IMG/VR virus record: IMGVR_UViG_3300024247_000011
Location: 1 to 31,643 of that record
Reading direction: 5' to 3' (one strand)
From: a virus
Length of the DNA stretch: 31,643 nt
Each line of letters opens with the position of its first letter. Position 1 is the stretch's first letter. A model generated the notes under the pieces. The model had not been told where the DNA came from, did no database searches, and was given only the letters and a program-made list of their open reading frames with translations. The position numbers were made by a program, and so were the translations under genes. Below, piece after piece: positions 6,849 through 14,399 of the stretch.

Positions 6849-9146
6849 TTATTGTCCTAACGAGCTAGTTAGCATACCAACTGCAGTACCATAATCTCCA
6901 TCTGCTTTAGATAAAATACCGTCTATAACTTTTTTAGATTTAGCTTCGTCAAAATCTTCTCCAAATGCTTTTTGTAAAACAGTTACCGCATATTCTTCAA
7001 ATTCTTCATCTGAATTAACTTCAGCTTCAGTAACTACTGATTCTGCAACGTTGCTTTCCCACCATGATTCAAGTTTTTCAAATTCTGAAGTGCCCATATT
7101 AGATCTCATAAAATCTTCCACATCATCATAATCATCTTTTTCATCTTGATAATAACCAGGAGTATCGATATAATCTTTACCCATTATCTTTTTAATTTGA
7201 GCTTCTCCCATTCCATCAATTTCTATTAAGAATTTTTCGAAATCTGTTGTGTTTTTAAAGCCTTTAGCTTCAGTAACTACTGATTCATTATATAAGTGAA
7301 CATAGTTACTGTTTTTTTCAGAATAAATTGACTTGATTTCAAATTCTTTTTGTCCTTTGGTATAATATGCTTTAAAGAATAAATTTTCATCAAACTCTCC
7401 AAAGAAATGATCTGATTTGCCAATAAAGAATTCTGCGTTTGGATAAATTTCAAGAACCTCTTCTTGTGTAGTTGCTTTTAAAACAGCCTCGTCAAACTCT
7501 TTAACAAATTTAGCTTCAGTAACCTCTGATTCACTTAATGAATTTCTTAAACCACAATATTCACATTCTACAGTTCCGTCTTTGTCAATTTCTTTGTATG
7601 CATGTCCTTTTTTATTTGAACATTTTGGGTGTGATTCAGTAACTACTGATTCTTCAATATATTCTTCTAGACCAGCGTCGTCCCAACCATCTTCAGATGC
7701 TAAAACTGCTTGCAGATCTTCTCTTGAACCTGTCATTTCAACCTCTGGCCAACCACTTGGTCCACTAGGATCTAAAACTTTCATTTTAACGTTATGTTTC
7801 TTTAAAAGTTTTTTAAGTATCTTTGATTTAGGATCCATTGCATCCATTACTACAGTAGCTTCATTATAACTTACAATGTCAGAATATTTAATCTCATGTT
7901 CTTCTCCGTCTTGATCTAATCCAAAGATTGTTTTATCTCCCCACATATCATCATTGTTATCGTTGCCATTACCATATGCATAAATAACATACTCTTGTCC
8001 ATTTCCTAATTGAATCATGCCATCATCTGCTTTCATAGCTTTCATTAAAGACTTTTTATCATATGATTTCTCATTGATAGCATCTCCTTCGTCATACGCA
8101 AATGACTCAAACATGTTAAACGCATTTAATAAAGCTTGACCTGAAGCTTCTTCTTTAATACTCTCTAAATAAAGAGCAGTACCTTCAACAATTCCGATTC
8201 CTGACCAACCAGCTGCATTTGCAAGGTCACTATAATGTTTATCTAAAATTCTTTTTGTAGTAGTAGCACCTATTGTTAAAAAGTGATTACCTAAACCTGC
8301 TACTTTTAATTCAAATGAACCTATTCTACCTTTAATATTCTTAGATATAACTTTCTCTCTGTGGAAATTAGCATCTGTCATCGCTTCTTCAAAAAGATAC
8401 TTAATACAACCTAATGTACCTACTTTGTCCATTGCACCAAAATCTGTTAGTTTCTTAGTAAATAAATTTTTATAAACTGTTAAAACTTTTTTTGCGTCTC
8501 TTTTATATTGAACTGAAATAGCTTCATTTACTGAAGTAGTTAAAGATTCAAACGCTGGGTAAACATCATCATATCCTTTACCGTAAATGTCTGCCATTAA
8601 CCATTCTTTGTTGGCTTCATCCCATAAGTATACGAATTCAGCACCGCCGCCATCAGCAACATCCCTTAGATATTTAGATATATTAGCAACTTTACCCTTA
8701 GACGCTGTAAAGTTCCCGTAGAAATTAATCTTCTTAACATCTTTATCTAAACCCGAACTGTCTCCATTCTTAAGAATAAAATCTACATTTTTACCATCTT
8801 TAAAAGTTGAAGTTATAATAGGTAATATGTTTTCAGGATATGAATCATAATGCATATATACAGAAGTGATATTTCCTTTTTTATCGATTTTACCAATTTG
8901 TCCTCTAGTTCCTTCTTCAATTAAAACAGTTGCTTCGTTAATCTCAGCGCCTCTTAACTTAGTAAAAAATTCGATTCTTTGCTCTTCAGTTAATTCTTTG
9001 ATAGAAGTAACTTTAAATTCACCAAGTAAATTTTTATATGTTTCTGCTTCAGTACTTCTTTTAGTAGAGTTTTCTTCTTCTACTTGTCTAGATCTATTGA
9101 TTTGTGATTCAGTAGAAAACTGATCAAAAGATTTTAATTTATACAT
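6849..9146 (-). CDS. Putative capsid-packaged polyprotein with repeated protease sites
   Basis: A 765-residue acidic protein. It opens MYKLKSFDQFSTESQ, a capsid-targeting-like leader with an S-T-E|S site. A near-identical segment ESVVTE(A/S) occurs four times: cuts after E504, E544 (as SEVTEA), E626 and E707. Further matching sites are EINE|A (71), SVNE|A (208) and SYNE|A (429). Cutting at the four main sites would release a 40-residue zinc-ribbon-like peptide (C509, H515, C528, C531), two peptides of about 81 residues and a C-terminal one of 58. The N-terminal 500 residues contain unassigned globular regions, including a helical part around 210-350. No enzyme motif was recognised. A late-promoter-like motif lies 32 nt upstream of the ATG. 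The polyprotein reading is inference from T4 gp21 specificity. Confidence 0.75.
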   Translation of the reverse strand: MYKLKSFDQFSTESQINRSRQVEEENSTKRSTEAETYKNLLGEFKVTSIKELTEEQRIEFFTKLRGAEINEATVLIEEGTRGQIGKIDKKGNITSVYMHYDSYPENILPIITSTFKDGKNVDFILKNGDSSGLDKDVKKINFYGNFTASKGKVANISKYLRDVADGGGAEFVYLWDEANKEWLMADIYGKGYDDVYPAFESLTTSVNEAISVQYKRDAKKVLTVYKNLFTKKLTDFGAMDKVGTLGCIKYLFEEAMTDANFHREKVISKNIKGRIGSFELKVAGLGNHFLTIGATTTKRILDKHYSDLANAAGWSGIGIVEGTALYLESIKEEASGQALLNAFNMFESFAYDEGDAINEKSYDKKSLMKAMKADDGMIQLGNGQEYVIYAYGNGNDNNDDMWGDKTIFGLDQDGEEHEIKYSDIVSYNEATVVMDAMDPKSKILKKLLKKHNVKMKVLDPSGPSGWPEVEMTGSREDLQAVLASEDGWDDAGLEEYIEESVVTESHPKCSNKKGHAYKEIDKDGTVECEYCGLRNSLSESEVTEAKFVKEFDEAVLKATTQEEVLEIYPNAEFFIGKSDHFFGEFDENLFFKAYYTKGQKEFEIKSIYSEKNSNYVHLYNESVVTEAKGFKNTTDFEKFLIEIDGMGEAQIKKIMGKDYIDTPGYYQDEKDDYDDVEDFMRSNMGTSEFEKLESWWESNVAESVVTEAEVNSDEEFEEYAVTVLQKAFGEDFDEAKSKKVIDGILSKADGDYGTAVGMLTSSLGQ
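7024..7652 (-). repeat. Four dispersed 20-bp repeats encoding VTE(A/S) sites
   Basis: On the plus strand the sequence GCTTCAGTAACTACTGATTC recurs at 7024-7043, 7267-7286, 7513-7532 (one change) and 7633-7652 (two changes). All are in frame within the 765-residue protein and encode ESVVTEA or close variants. Spacings are about 243, 246 and 120 bp. Identity at DNA level suggests recent duplication or recombination between the units. Confidence 0.85.
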
Positions 9147-9178
9147 AGTGTTGTTATTTTTTTGTATGTTATTATTTT

Positions 9179-9188
9179 ATTATATATC
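9179..9188 (-). promoter_or_regulatory. Late-promoter-like motif GATATATAAT
   Basis: Minus-strand GATATATAATAAAA, 32 nt upstream of the ATG at 9146. It overlaps the final codons and TAA stop of uvsW (GGA GAT ATA TAA). It would drive the cargo-like genes from 9146 downward. Confidence 0.6.
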
Positions 9189-10688
9189 TCCTTCAAAATC
9201 TACATTTTTTATATCATACTTAAACTTCTGTTCCTTGTAGATCCTTTGTCTTTCTTTGGAGTGTCTTATTAGATAGTTGTCCCAATCAGGAGAACTTAAA
9301 TCATCTACAAAATCTATAATATTGACCGAGTCTTTAGAGCTGTGTTGCCTTAAACCTCTACCGATAGATTGTCTAATAATTACTTCCGATTTAAATGATT
9401 CTGTGAAGAATATGTTGTGGATTTTCTTGATGGATATACCAGTTGAGAATGTACCATATGAAGCGACAATGACGACTTGGTTTCCAGCTTCCATTTTCTT
9501 TTTGTGTTCTTCCCTAATATCTTTATCAATTCCACCATCAACATAATAAACAGATTTATCACTCTCTTGTCTGAGTTTTTCATATATTTTTTTACCATGT
9601 TCAATTCTATGAAAAAGAACTAAACTATTACCCTTAACCCTGGAGATAATACTTGTTATAAAATTAAGTCTTCCAGGTGAATTGATCACATAGTTTTGCT
9701 CAAATTTAAAAACGTCTTTACTTTCATATCTATTCTGGGACATTTCTCTAAATGCGTCTTTTGTAGATTGAGGTGCATAGTCCATTTTAATTACCTTTAC
9801 TTTACAACCTGCAATGTGCCCTTCGTTTTGTAAATAATGTGCACTTATTTCTGTAATTAATGGACCAGTATATGCCATTAAAGTTAATCTATCTAATGTG
9901 CCTTCTTTTGGAATAGTTCCAGATAAACCATATTTATAATCTGCATTAATACACTTTTGTAAAATAGTTTTAATAGAGGCTGATTTTGCTTTGTGTGTTT
10001 CATCAACAATTACTGCATCAAATTCTGCAAAATATGCTTTATCTTTTTTAACAAGTGATTGATATGTTCCAATAATAACATTCCTACCTGGCCTTAATTT
10101 TTGACCACTGTATATTTGCTGTACCTTAATATCTATTGCATTTCTATAATTATAGTCTAGAAAATCTTCACTCGCTTGTACAACTAATGATACATTGGGT
10201 ACAATAAATAAAATCTTTTTTGCTTTTTGTTGTTCTAGTAAATATGATACTGTTAAGAATGATATCAGTGTTTTACCCGCAGAAGTTGCAAGCTCACTTA
10301 AGCATCTTCTAAATTTTAGTATATTAAATGCTGCCTCTATTTGATAATCTCTTGGAGTTATCTCTGACTTTTCGAAAAAGTCTAAAGCCCATTTTGTAAA
10401 TTTTTCTTGATTAATATTGGTATCAAACATGTCAGTAATACCATTGAGTTTAAACTCAAATTTATATTCTTTACATATCTGCATGACTTCTCTCCATAAT
10501 CCTGAAGGAATCCATTTATCATCTTTTATATATGAAACATATCCATCCCATAAACCCTTTTTAACCAAAGGATTAAATCGCCATGAATCAATTCTTCTAT
10601 TTAAAGAAATATTGAGTTGTTCCAGTTCTAATTCAGTTGCTTCATCAATACGTAGCAACTGTTTATTTTCAGTTAAACTAAGCTCCAC
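9180..10688 (-). CDS. uvsW: UvsW-like superfamily 2 helicase
   Basis: A 502-residue protein, matching T4 UvsW (about 503). T4 UvsW unwinds branched recombination and replication-fork intermediates and dissolves R-loops, switching replication to the recombination-dependent mode. Helicase motifs are visible: Walker A ATSAGKT (134-140), DETH (229-232), SGT (256-258), and motif VI QSIGRGLRQ (440-448). The TPRDYQIEAA segment (111-120) is the Q-motif-like entry to the helicase core, preceded by a roughly 100-residue substrate-binding domain. The start is GTG at 10688; no in-frame ATG lies just upstream. It follows uvsY, the same pairing as in T4. A degenerate version of the late motif (GATCTATAACG) sits about 28 nt upstream. 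Identification is firm. Confidence 0.92.
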   Translation of the reverse strand: MELSLTENKQLLRIDEATELELEQLNISLNRRIDSWRFNPLVKKGLWDGYVSYIKDDKWIPSGLWREVMQICKEYKFEFKLNGITDMFDTNINQEKFTKWALDFFEKSEITPRDYQIEAAFNILKFRRCLSELATSAGKTLISFLTVSYLLEQQKAKKILFIVPNVSLVVQASEDFLDYNYRNAIDIKVQQIYSGQKLRPGRNVIIGTYQSLVKKDKAYFAEFDAVIVDETHKAKSASIKTILQKCINADYKYGLSGTIPKEGTLDRLTLMAYTGPLITEISAHYLQNEGHIAGCKVKVIKMDYAPQSTKDAFREMSQNRYESKDVFKFEQNYVINSPGRLNFITSIISRVKGNSLVLFHRIEHGKKIYEKLRQESDKSVYYVDGGIDKDIREEHKKKMEAGNQVVIVASYGTFSTGISIKKIHNIFFTESFKSEVIIRQSIGRGLRQHSSKDSVNIIDFVDDLSSPDWDNYLIRHSKERQRIYKEQKFKYDIKNVDFEGDI

Positions 10689-10713
10689 ATTGTTAGAGCA
10701 TTTTTATTTTTCG

Positions 10714-11136
10714 TTATAGATCTTTTAATGCTAGTCTATTACGAATGGCAAATCCCATATTATCTAGGGTTTTTACCGAATCTTTAAAAAACTCAACTTG
10801 ATTTTCTAGATGAGACAATATCATGTTTTCGTCTGCTAAGTCTGTCTCTATAAATCTTTCTTTTTGTTTTTCTCCGAGTTTATAATCATATTCATAGTAT
10901 CTAATATAGGCTTCTCTATATCTAATAGCTACTTTTGCTTTTTGTTCTTTTACTTTCATATTTAAATACGACATTTGTTCTACTAGAGATTGACGCGAAG
11001 ATAAAACTTCAGCAATTGTTTCTTCCATTAAATTTAAGTTTCTCAAACTCTGTGCCAACTTTTTTATATTGTTTGTCCACTCAGTTCTTTGTCTACTTAA
11101 TTTTCCGTCTAATGCTAGTATGTTTTCTTTAGTCAT
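10714..11136 (-). CDS. uvsY: UvsY-like recombination mediator
   Basis: A 140-residue, highly charged helical protein, close to the 137 residues of T4 UvsY. UvsY loads the UvsX recombinase onto gp32-coated single-stranded DNA. The similarity I can see lies in the central QKAKVAIRYREAYIRYYEY (T4: QKKVALKARLDYYSG) and the C-terminal ADENMILSHLENQVEFFKDS ... FAIRNRLALKDL (T4: SADKDVLKVETTLQYWG ... RSFALKHI). It lies immediately upstream of uvsW, as in T4, and 1 nt after the stop of a 73-residue gene. No UvsX is in the window. The call depends on this alignment by eye plus synteny and length. Confidence 0.82.
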   Translation of the reverse strand: MTKENILALDGKLSRQRTEWTNNIKKLAQSLRNLNLMEETIAEVLSSRQSLVEQMSYLNMKVKEQKAKVAIRYREAYIRYYEYDYKLGEKQKERFIETDLADENMILSHLENQVEFFKDSVKTLDNMGFAIRNRLALKDL

Positions 11137-11137
11137 A

Positions 11138-11359
11138 TTAAAATAATGATTTCTTGTTAGGATTTGGTTTAATAAATTTTGATGTTATTTGCCTCTTCTT
11201 AAATTTAGGTTTTGGCATTTCCATTTCTGGAGAATTGACGCTAAGATCTAATGGCTTGAAATCTATCAAAAGTTTCATACCCTTAAATCTATCACTGTCT
11301 TTTTGGAACTCATCAAAGTTATCCTCAACCATGTTGTTAATCGTTTCTATACATACCAT
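11138..11359 (-). CDS. Small unknown protein between primase and UvsY (73 aa)
   Basis: A 73-residue protein, acidic in its first third (INNMVEDNFDEFQKDSD) and basic with many prolines in its last third (MPKPKFKKRQ ... KPNPNKKSLF). It overlaps the end of the primase gene by 13 nt and ends one nucleotide before the uvsY ATG, so it sits inside a tightly packed recombination/replication operon. I do not recognise it. A charged, largely disordered accessory protein is plausible, and the short hydrophobic C-terminus (SLF) could be a docking tail. A T4 gp33-type sliding-clamp adaptor was considered but cannot be supported. Gene packing, not homology, is the main support. Confidence 0.65.
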   Translation of the reverse strand: MVCIETINNMVEDNFDEFQKDSDRFKGMKLLIDFKPLDLSVNSPEMEMPKPKFKKRQITSKFIKPNPNKKSLF

Positions 11360-12429
11360 AAATCTAATTGATTAGAAGTGAAATAATTATCGATCTTTTT
11401 GTGAGCATCGATTTTAAGCTCAAAACACTTCAATATTAAATCATTTAGATCCTTAATATTATATGTATCTAGTTTATTTTCGCTAAGAAATTTAGTCCAC
11501 ATAAAAACGGGACGTCCTTTCTTTAACTTTTCTGCCATTTTCTTTTTACCCGTTGCGTCATTATCAAACATATACCTAACAGTTGGTATCTCATCAAAAT
11601 CATCAGTTGATCTACCTGCAGTTGCTAAGGCCAACGAGTTATTCATGAATTTAGCATCTAAAGGACCTTCGAACATTGTTATTGGTCTTTGGAAATTTAA
11701 TTGCATAATTCCAAAAAGTGTTGATATCTTTGTAAGTGTGTTTAGTTCCTCATTGCTCATTTCTAATGGCTTACCCATTTCTTCATATAATTTTGGCAAA
11801 TCATAAGTTAAATATCTCTGTCCATACCCTTTCATCCTACGTGTCTGTGCACCTATAATTTTGCCATCTGTACTATAATTAAGAATCCACAAACGAAACT
11901 CTTTATCTGAATATAGAAATTCTTCAGATCGATTATGTAATAACCTATCTTTTAATTGAAACCAAATCCAATCACCTGGTTCTATTACTTTAGCTTTAAA
12001 ATGTTTCTTGAATTCTTCAACATCAATTGCTAGATTATGTATCTTTTCTAGCGCCTGGTGTTTCAATACAGACTCTGGGTTTACCTGTATTTTATTTTGT
12101 TTGATGTAATCGATAACCATAAAAGAGTCATTAGATGTGTCCATCTTAACATCATGATCCTTTAAAAAAGAATATAGATTAGTATGATAACTACAATTAT
12201 AACAATGATACTGTAGTGTATCCCAAAATATATTACCTCTTTTCTTGGTATCGTCCGAGTGAGAATCGCCACAATAGGGACATGCACAGGTTATTCGCCC
12301 ATGCATGTCCTTTAGTAGCTTCTTATTAGGAGTAGAATGTATTTGAGATACTACTTGCTTAAGTGCATATCTTATTTTATCCTTTAACTCTTCAGTAAGT
12401 TCTATATTGTTATTAGATGTCGAGGTCAT
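11347..12429 (-). CDS. gp61: T4 gp61-like DNA primase
   Basis: A 360-residue DnaG-type primase, near the T4 gp61 length of 342, that would make RNA primers for lagging-strand synthesis with the replicative helicase. The N-terminal zinc-binding domain carries CACPYCGDSHSDD and YHCYNC, with likely ligands C50, C53, C76 and C79. The TOPRIM core shows MFEGPLDA with E254 and MFDNDATG with D289 and D291 as metal-binding acidic residues. A C-terminal FMWTKF ... NIKDLNDLI block resembles the end of the TOPRIM region in gp61. The ATG lies within the last codons of gp32 (17-nt overlap), so translation is probably coupled to gp32. The partner helicase (gp41) is not in this window. Confidence 0.9.
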   Translation of the reverse strand: MTSTSNNNIELTEELKDKIRYALKQVVSQIHSTPNKKLLKDMHGRITCACPYCGDSHSDDTKKRGNIFWDTLQYHCYNCSYHTNLYSFLKDHDVKMDTSNDSFMVIDYIKQNKIQVNPESVLKHQALEKIHNLAIDVEEFKKHFKAKVIEPGDWIWFQLKDRLLHNRSEEFLYSDKEFRLWILNYSTDGKIIGAQTRRMKGYGQRYLTYDLPKLYEEMGKPLEMSNEELNTLTKISTLFGIMQLNFQRPITMFEGPLDAKFMNNSLALATAGRSTDDFDEIPTVRYMFDNDATGKKKMAEKLKKGRPVFMWTKFLSENKLDTYNIKDLNDLILKCFELKIDAHKKIDNYFTSNQLDLWYV

Positions 12430-13333
12430 TCAAGAAAGAATCTAGATCATCATCTGTTGATACACTTGAAGTTGATTCCGACGTTGAAGTCACTGGTGCT
12501 GCCGCTGGTTTTTCTTTTACTGCTGTTGCAGTTTTAGTTGCTGCCTTTGGAGCACTTGATGTCATCGATGCAATTGAATCACCCGGATTAAGATACATTC
12601 TTAATACATCATTTACAAATGATCTTGTATCTTCGTCCCATGCTTGATAATCATATCCTTTTAATGAAGGAGCTGCTTCTAACTCTTCTTTGATAGTAGT
12701 CATAGTTTCTTTACTACGTTCTGCCGGGGCATCGCCCATAATAATAGCTGACTTACTAGAAGAAAATTTAGATGTATCGTAGTTATTATATTCACCTTGT
12801 CTAGTGATAACTAACTCAAAGTTTTTACCTTCGAATAAATCGAATACTTGTGTTGGCTCACCAAAGTTTGGTTTTAATTCTGCGTCTATCTTTTCTTTAA
12901 TTTTATATCCAAATTTAAATACTTTGTAAGTACCTTCTAGTTCTGGATTTTGTGGATCTTTTACGATCTTTACTAAAGAATAGTATTGTTGGCGTCTTTT
13001 TAGTTTATCTGAAGATTTTCTATCTACAGCTGAATCTGATTTACGCAACTTCCAAAATACATCTGCGATAGGGCATTTTTCTCCGATTGTTGCTGGAGAA
13101 TCAACTAATTTACCATCGCCACTAGAGTTTGTTAACCAGTGTACATATTTTTGGATTAGGGAATTACGAGGGTTTTCTGGATTTGGCACAAAACGTATTA
13201 ATGCTTTGTAAGTTCCGTCTTTACCATCGTCTGCTGTTGGTTTGTAGATCTCGTTAGTAGAACTACTTGCTTGTACTTGGTGCGTTTCTACGTCTTCCAC
13301 GCCCAAGTTAAAAATGTCAAATGAATCACTCAT
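12413..13333 (-). CDS. gp32: gp32-like single-stranded DNA-binding protein
   Basis: A 306-residue protein matching T4 gp32 (301) in length and layout. Recognisable core segments are YYSLVKIVKDPQNPELEGTY (T4: ANILVVKDPAAPENEGKVF), KVFKFGYKIKEKI and NYDTSKFSSSKSAI. The C-terminus is a low-complexity Ala/Thr/Ser linker followed by the acidic tail DDDLDSFLNDLDI, the region that in T4 recruits replication partners. Two T4 hallmarks are altered. Of the zinc ligands His64, Cys77, Cys87 and Cys90, only H65 and C87 remain here. The basic N-terminal KRKST cooperativity motif is absent, since the first 16 residues are acidic. It protects and organises single-stranded DNA with primase, UvsY and UvsW encoded next to it. 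Confidence 0.9.
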   Translation of the reverse strand: MSDSFDIFNLGVEDVETHQVQASSSTNEIYKPTADDGKDGTYKALIRFVPNPENPRNSLIQKYVHWLTNSSGDGKLVDSPATIGEKCPIADVFWKLRKSDSAVDRKSSDKLKRRQQYYSLVKIVKDPQNPELEGTYKVFKFGYKIKEKIDAELKPNFGEPTQVFDLFEGKNFELVITRQGEYNNYDTSKFSSSKSAIIMGDAPAERSKETMTTIKEELEAAPSLKGYDYQAWDEDTRSFVNDVLRMYLNPGDSIASMTSSAPKAATKTATAVKEKPAAAPVTSTSESTSSVSTDDDLDSFLNDLDI

Positions 13334-13431
13334 ACCTTTAAATTGTTTAGTTTGTTAAAATTGTTAATTGTTTACCTTGAAATTACTTTAATGTTCTTTC
13401 GTTTCCTTATATTGTATAATAATAAATAGTT
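13334..13431 (-). promoter_or_regulatory. Long A/T-rich gp32 leader, candidate autogenous operator
   Basis: The 98-nt leader of gp32 is unusually long for this window. Its last 40 nt before the ATG contain repeated AACAAT units and no evident hairpin, ending AAAGG one base before ATG. T4 gp32 represses its own translation by coating an unstructured A/U-rich leader next to a pseudoknot, so this is a plausible equivalent. A TATACAATATAAGG segment about 80 nt upstream of the ATG could be a promoter -10 region. No pseudoknot could be identified by eye. Confidence 0.4.
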
Positions 13432-13602
13432 TCAATTAATTGTTAAGATTGCTCCAGAAGGTTCCTTCCATTTATTCTCCTTTAACTTAATCAGTCCTGA
13501 TTTGTGAAGTAACTCTGACGCTTGCTTTTCAGTAAGCTGGTTCGCTATCACCATTTTTTGTAGGATGCTTAATAAACGAAGGTAATCTGTTGTAACTAAC
13601 AT
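13432..13602 (-). CDS. Unrecognised 56-residue protein upstream of gp32
   Basis: A short frame from ATG 13602 to TGA 13432, with a product starting MLVTTDYLRLLSILQKMV and ending PSGAILTIN. It is predicted to be mostly helical with one compact hydrophobic face (SILQKMVIANQLTEKQASELL), then LHKSGLIKLKENKWKEPS, reminiscent of a small helix-turn-helix-like or protein-binding fold, though I recognise no family. Support comes from position: a perfect copy of the late-promoter-like motif lies 27 nt upstream, and the gene fills an otherwise empty gap between the RuvC-like gene and gp32. Codon usage looks like that of the neighbours. Role unknown. Confidence 0.6.
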   Translation of the reverse strand: MLVTTDYLRLLSILQKMVIANQLTEKQASELLHKSGLIKLKENKWKEPSGAILTIN

Positions 13603-13748
13603 GTAATTAATACTTTTGTTATTATACTTATTATATATCTAACCTTTAATTTGTTTCACCTGGGATTAATTTTAATTTTTTTTAAAATAAAATGAAACAG
13701 TTTTTCGGCAAGTGCATATAACAAATGTTAGTTAAGCCAGAAGTTAGA
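13603..13748 (-). other. 146-nt intergenic region, longest in the window
   Basis: Between the RuvC-like gene and the 56-residue gene. It holds the late-promoter-like motif at 13630-13639 and a run of A/T around 13670-13695 on either side of AAAATTAAAATTAATCCC. The inverted pair TAACATTTGTTA near 13720 is too short to call a terminator. No gene was seen in it. Confidence 0.4.
13630..13639 (-). promoter_or_regulatory. Late-promoter-like motif GATATATAAT
   Basis: Minus-strand AGATATATAATAAGT, 27 nt upstream of the ATG at 13602. It is a perfect copy of the shared motif in the longest intergenic region of the window. It would serve the 56-residue gene and possibly the gp32-primase-uvsY-uvsW run downstream. 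Confidence 0.6.
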
Positions 13749-14399
13749 TTAGGCTTGGAGGTTTGAAACGTATGCTGCGAGAAAATAAGCGTCAACTAAG
13801 TCATCCAAAGGCTTCGGGATCTTCTTCCCAATTTCTAGGTCTTTAACTATTTTCCACAAAGGGCTTTTAGCCAAGATTTGGTCTTCGTTCACATTTTTTT
13901 GGTAAGCTTCAAATAATTGTAGTTTATTCATATTACCTTTACCTGCAAACTTCTTAATTGTGGTAGGAGCAACAGTAAGTAAATCTTCTGGATTTAAGGT
14001 CTTTAAAAGTTTAAGCTTTAAGATTGCGGCTCCTGCTGCCATGTCAATCATATTATTAGTTCCCATCTTAGAACCATAAGAAGTACCTTCAAATGCTATA
14101 GTGAAACCATCACCTTCAAAAGAATTTTGTAATATTAGGTTGATTAAATCATCAGCCATTTTATCATATCTCTTTACCTTTAAGAGTTCGGCACTTGAGA
14201 AAGATTCATTGTTTGTAAAATCAGGTTGATTAACTAAAGTAACATCTTCTAATAAAGAAATCTCTTCTTGAAGTCTTTGTTCTGCTTTAGTTCCTGTTTT
14301 TGGTTTTATGTAACTAATAAAATGATAACTCTTTTTTTTATCATTATATATGGCTAAACCTGGAGAATTTAAAGAAAAATCTACTGCTAAGTAATTCAT
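13749..14399 (-). CDS. RuvC-like Holliday junction resolvase
   Basis: A 216-residue RNase H-fold nuclease of the RuvC type. The expected acidic residues are visible: D7 in YLAVDFS, E104 in IAFEG, and D200/D203 in PLDDLVDAYFLA. The segment APTTIKKFAGKGNMNKLQLFEAY (starting near residue 145) corresponds to the conserved basic loop and helix of RuvC. Such enzymes cut four-way DNA junctions symmetrically, here probably to resolve recombination and replication intermediates before packaging. T4 itself uses the unrelated endonuclease VII (gp49) for this step, so the phage may have a replacement. The ATG directly follows the TAA of the 122-residue gene (TAAATG), indicating coupling. Confidence 0.8.
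   Translation of the reverse strand: MNYLAVDFSLNSPGLAIYNDKKKSYHFISYIKPKTGTKAEQRLQEEISLLEDVTLVNQPDFTNNESFSSAELLKVKRYDKMADDLINLILQNSFEGDGFTIAFEGTSYGSKMGTNNMIDMAAGAAILKLKLLKTLNPEDLLTVAPTTIKKFAGKGNMNKLQLFEAYQKNVNEDQILAKSPLWKIVKDLEIGKKIPKPLDDLVDAYFLAAYVSNLQA

Noticed and set aside
11138-11359. T4 gp33 late transcription coactivator
   Set aside because: It is shorter than gp33 and shows no sequence match beyond a hydrophobic tail.
13700-13748. Rho-independent terminator after the RuvC-like gene
   Set aside because: The inverted repeat TAACATTTGTTA has only four pairs and no following U-run; the A/T tract further on lacks a GC stem.
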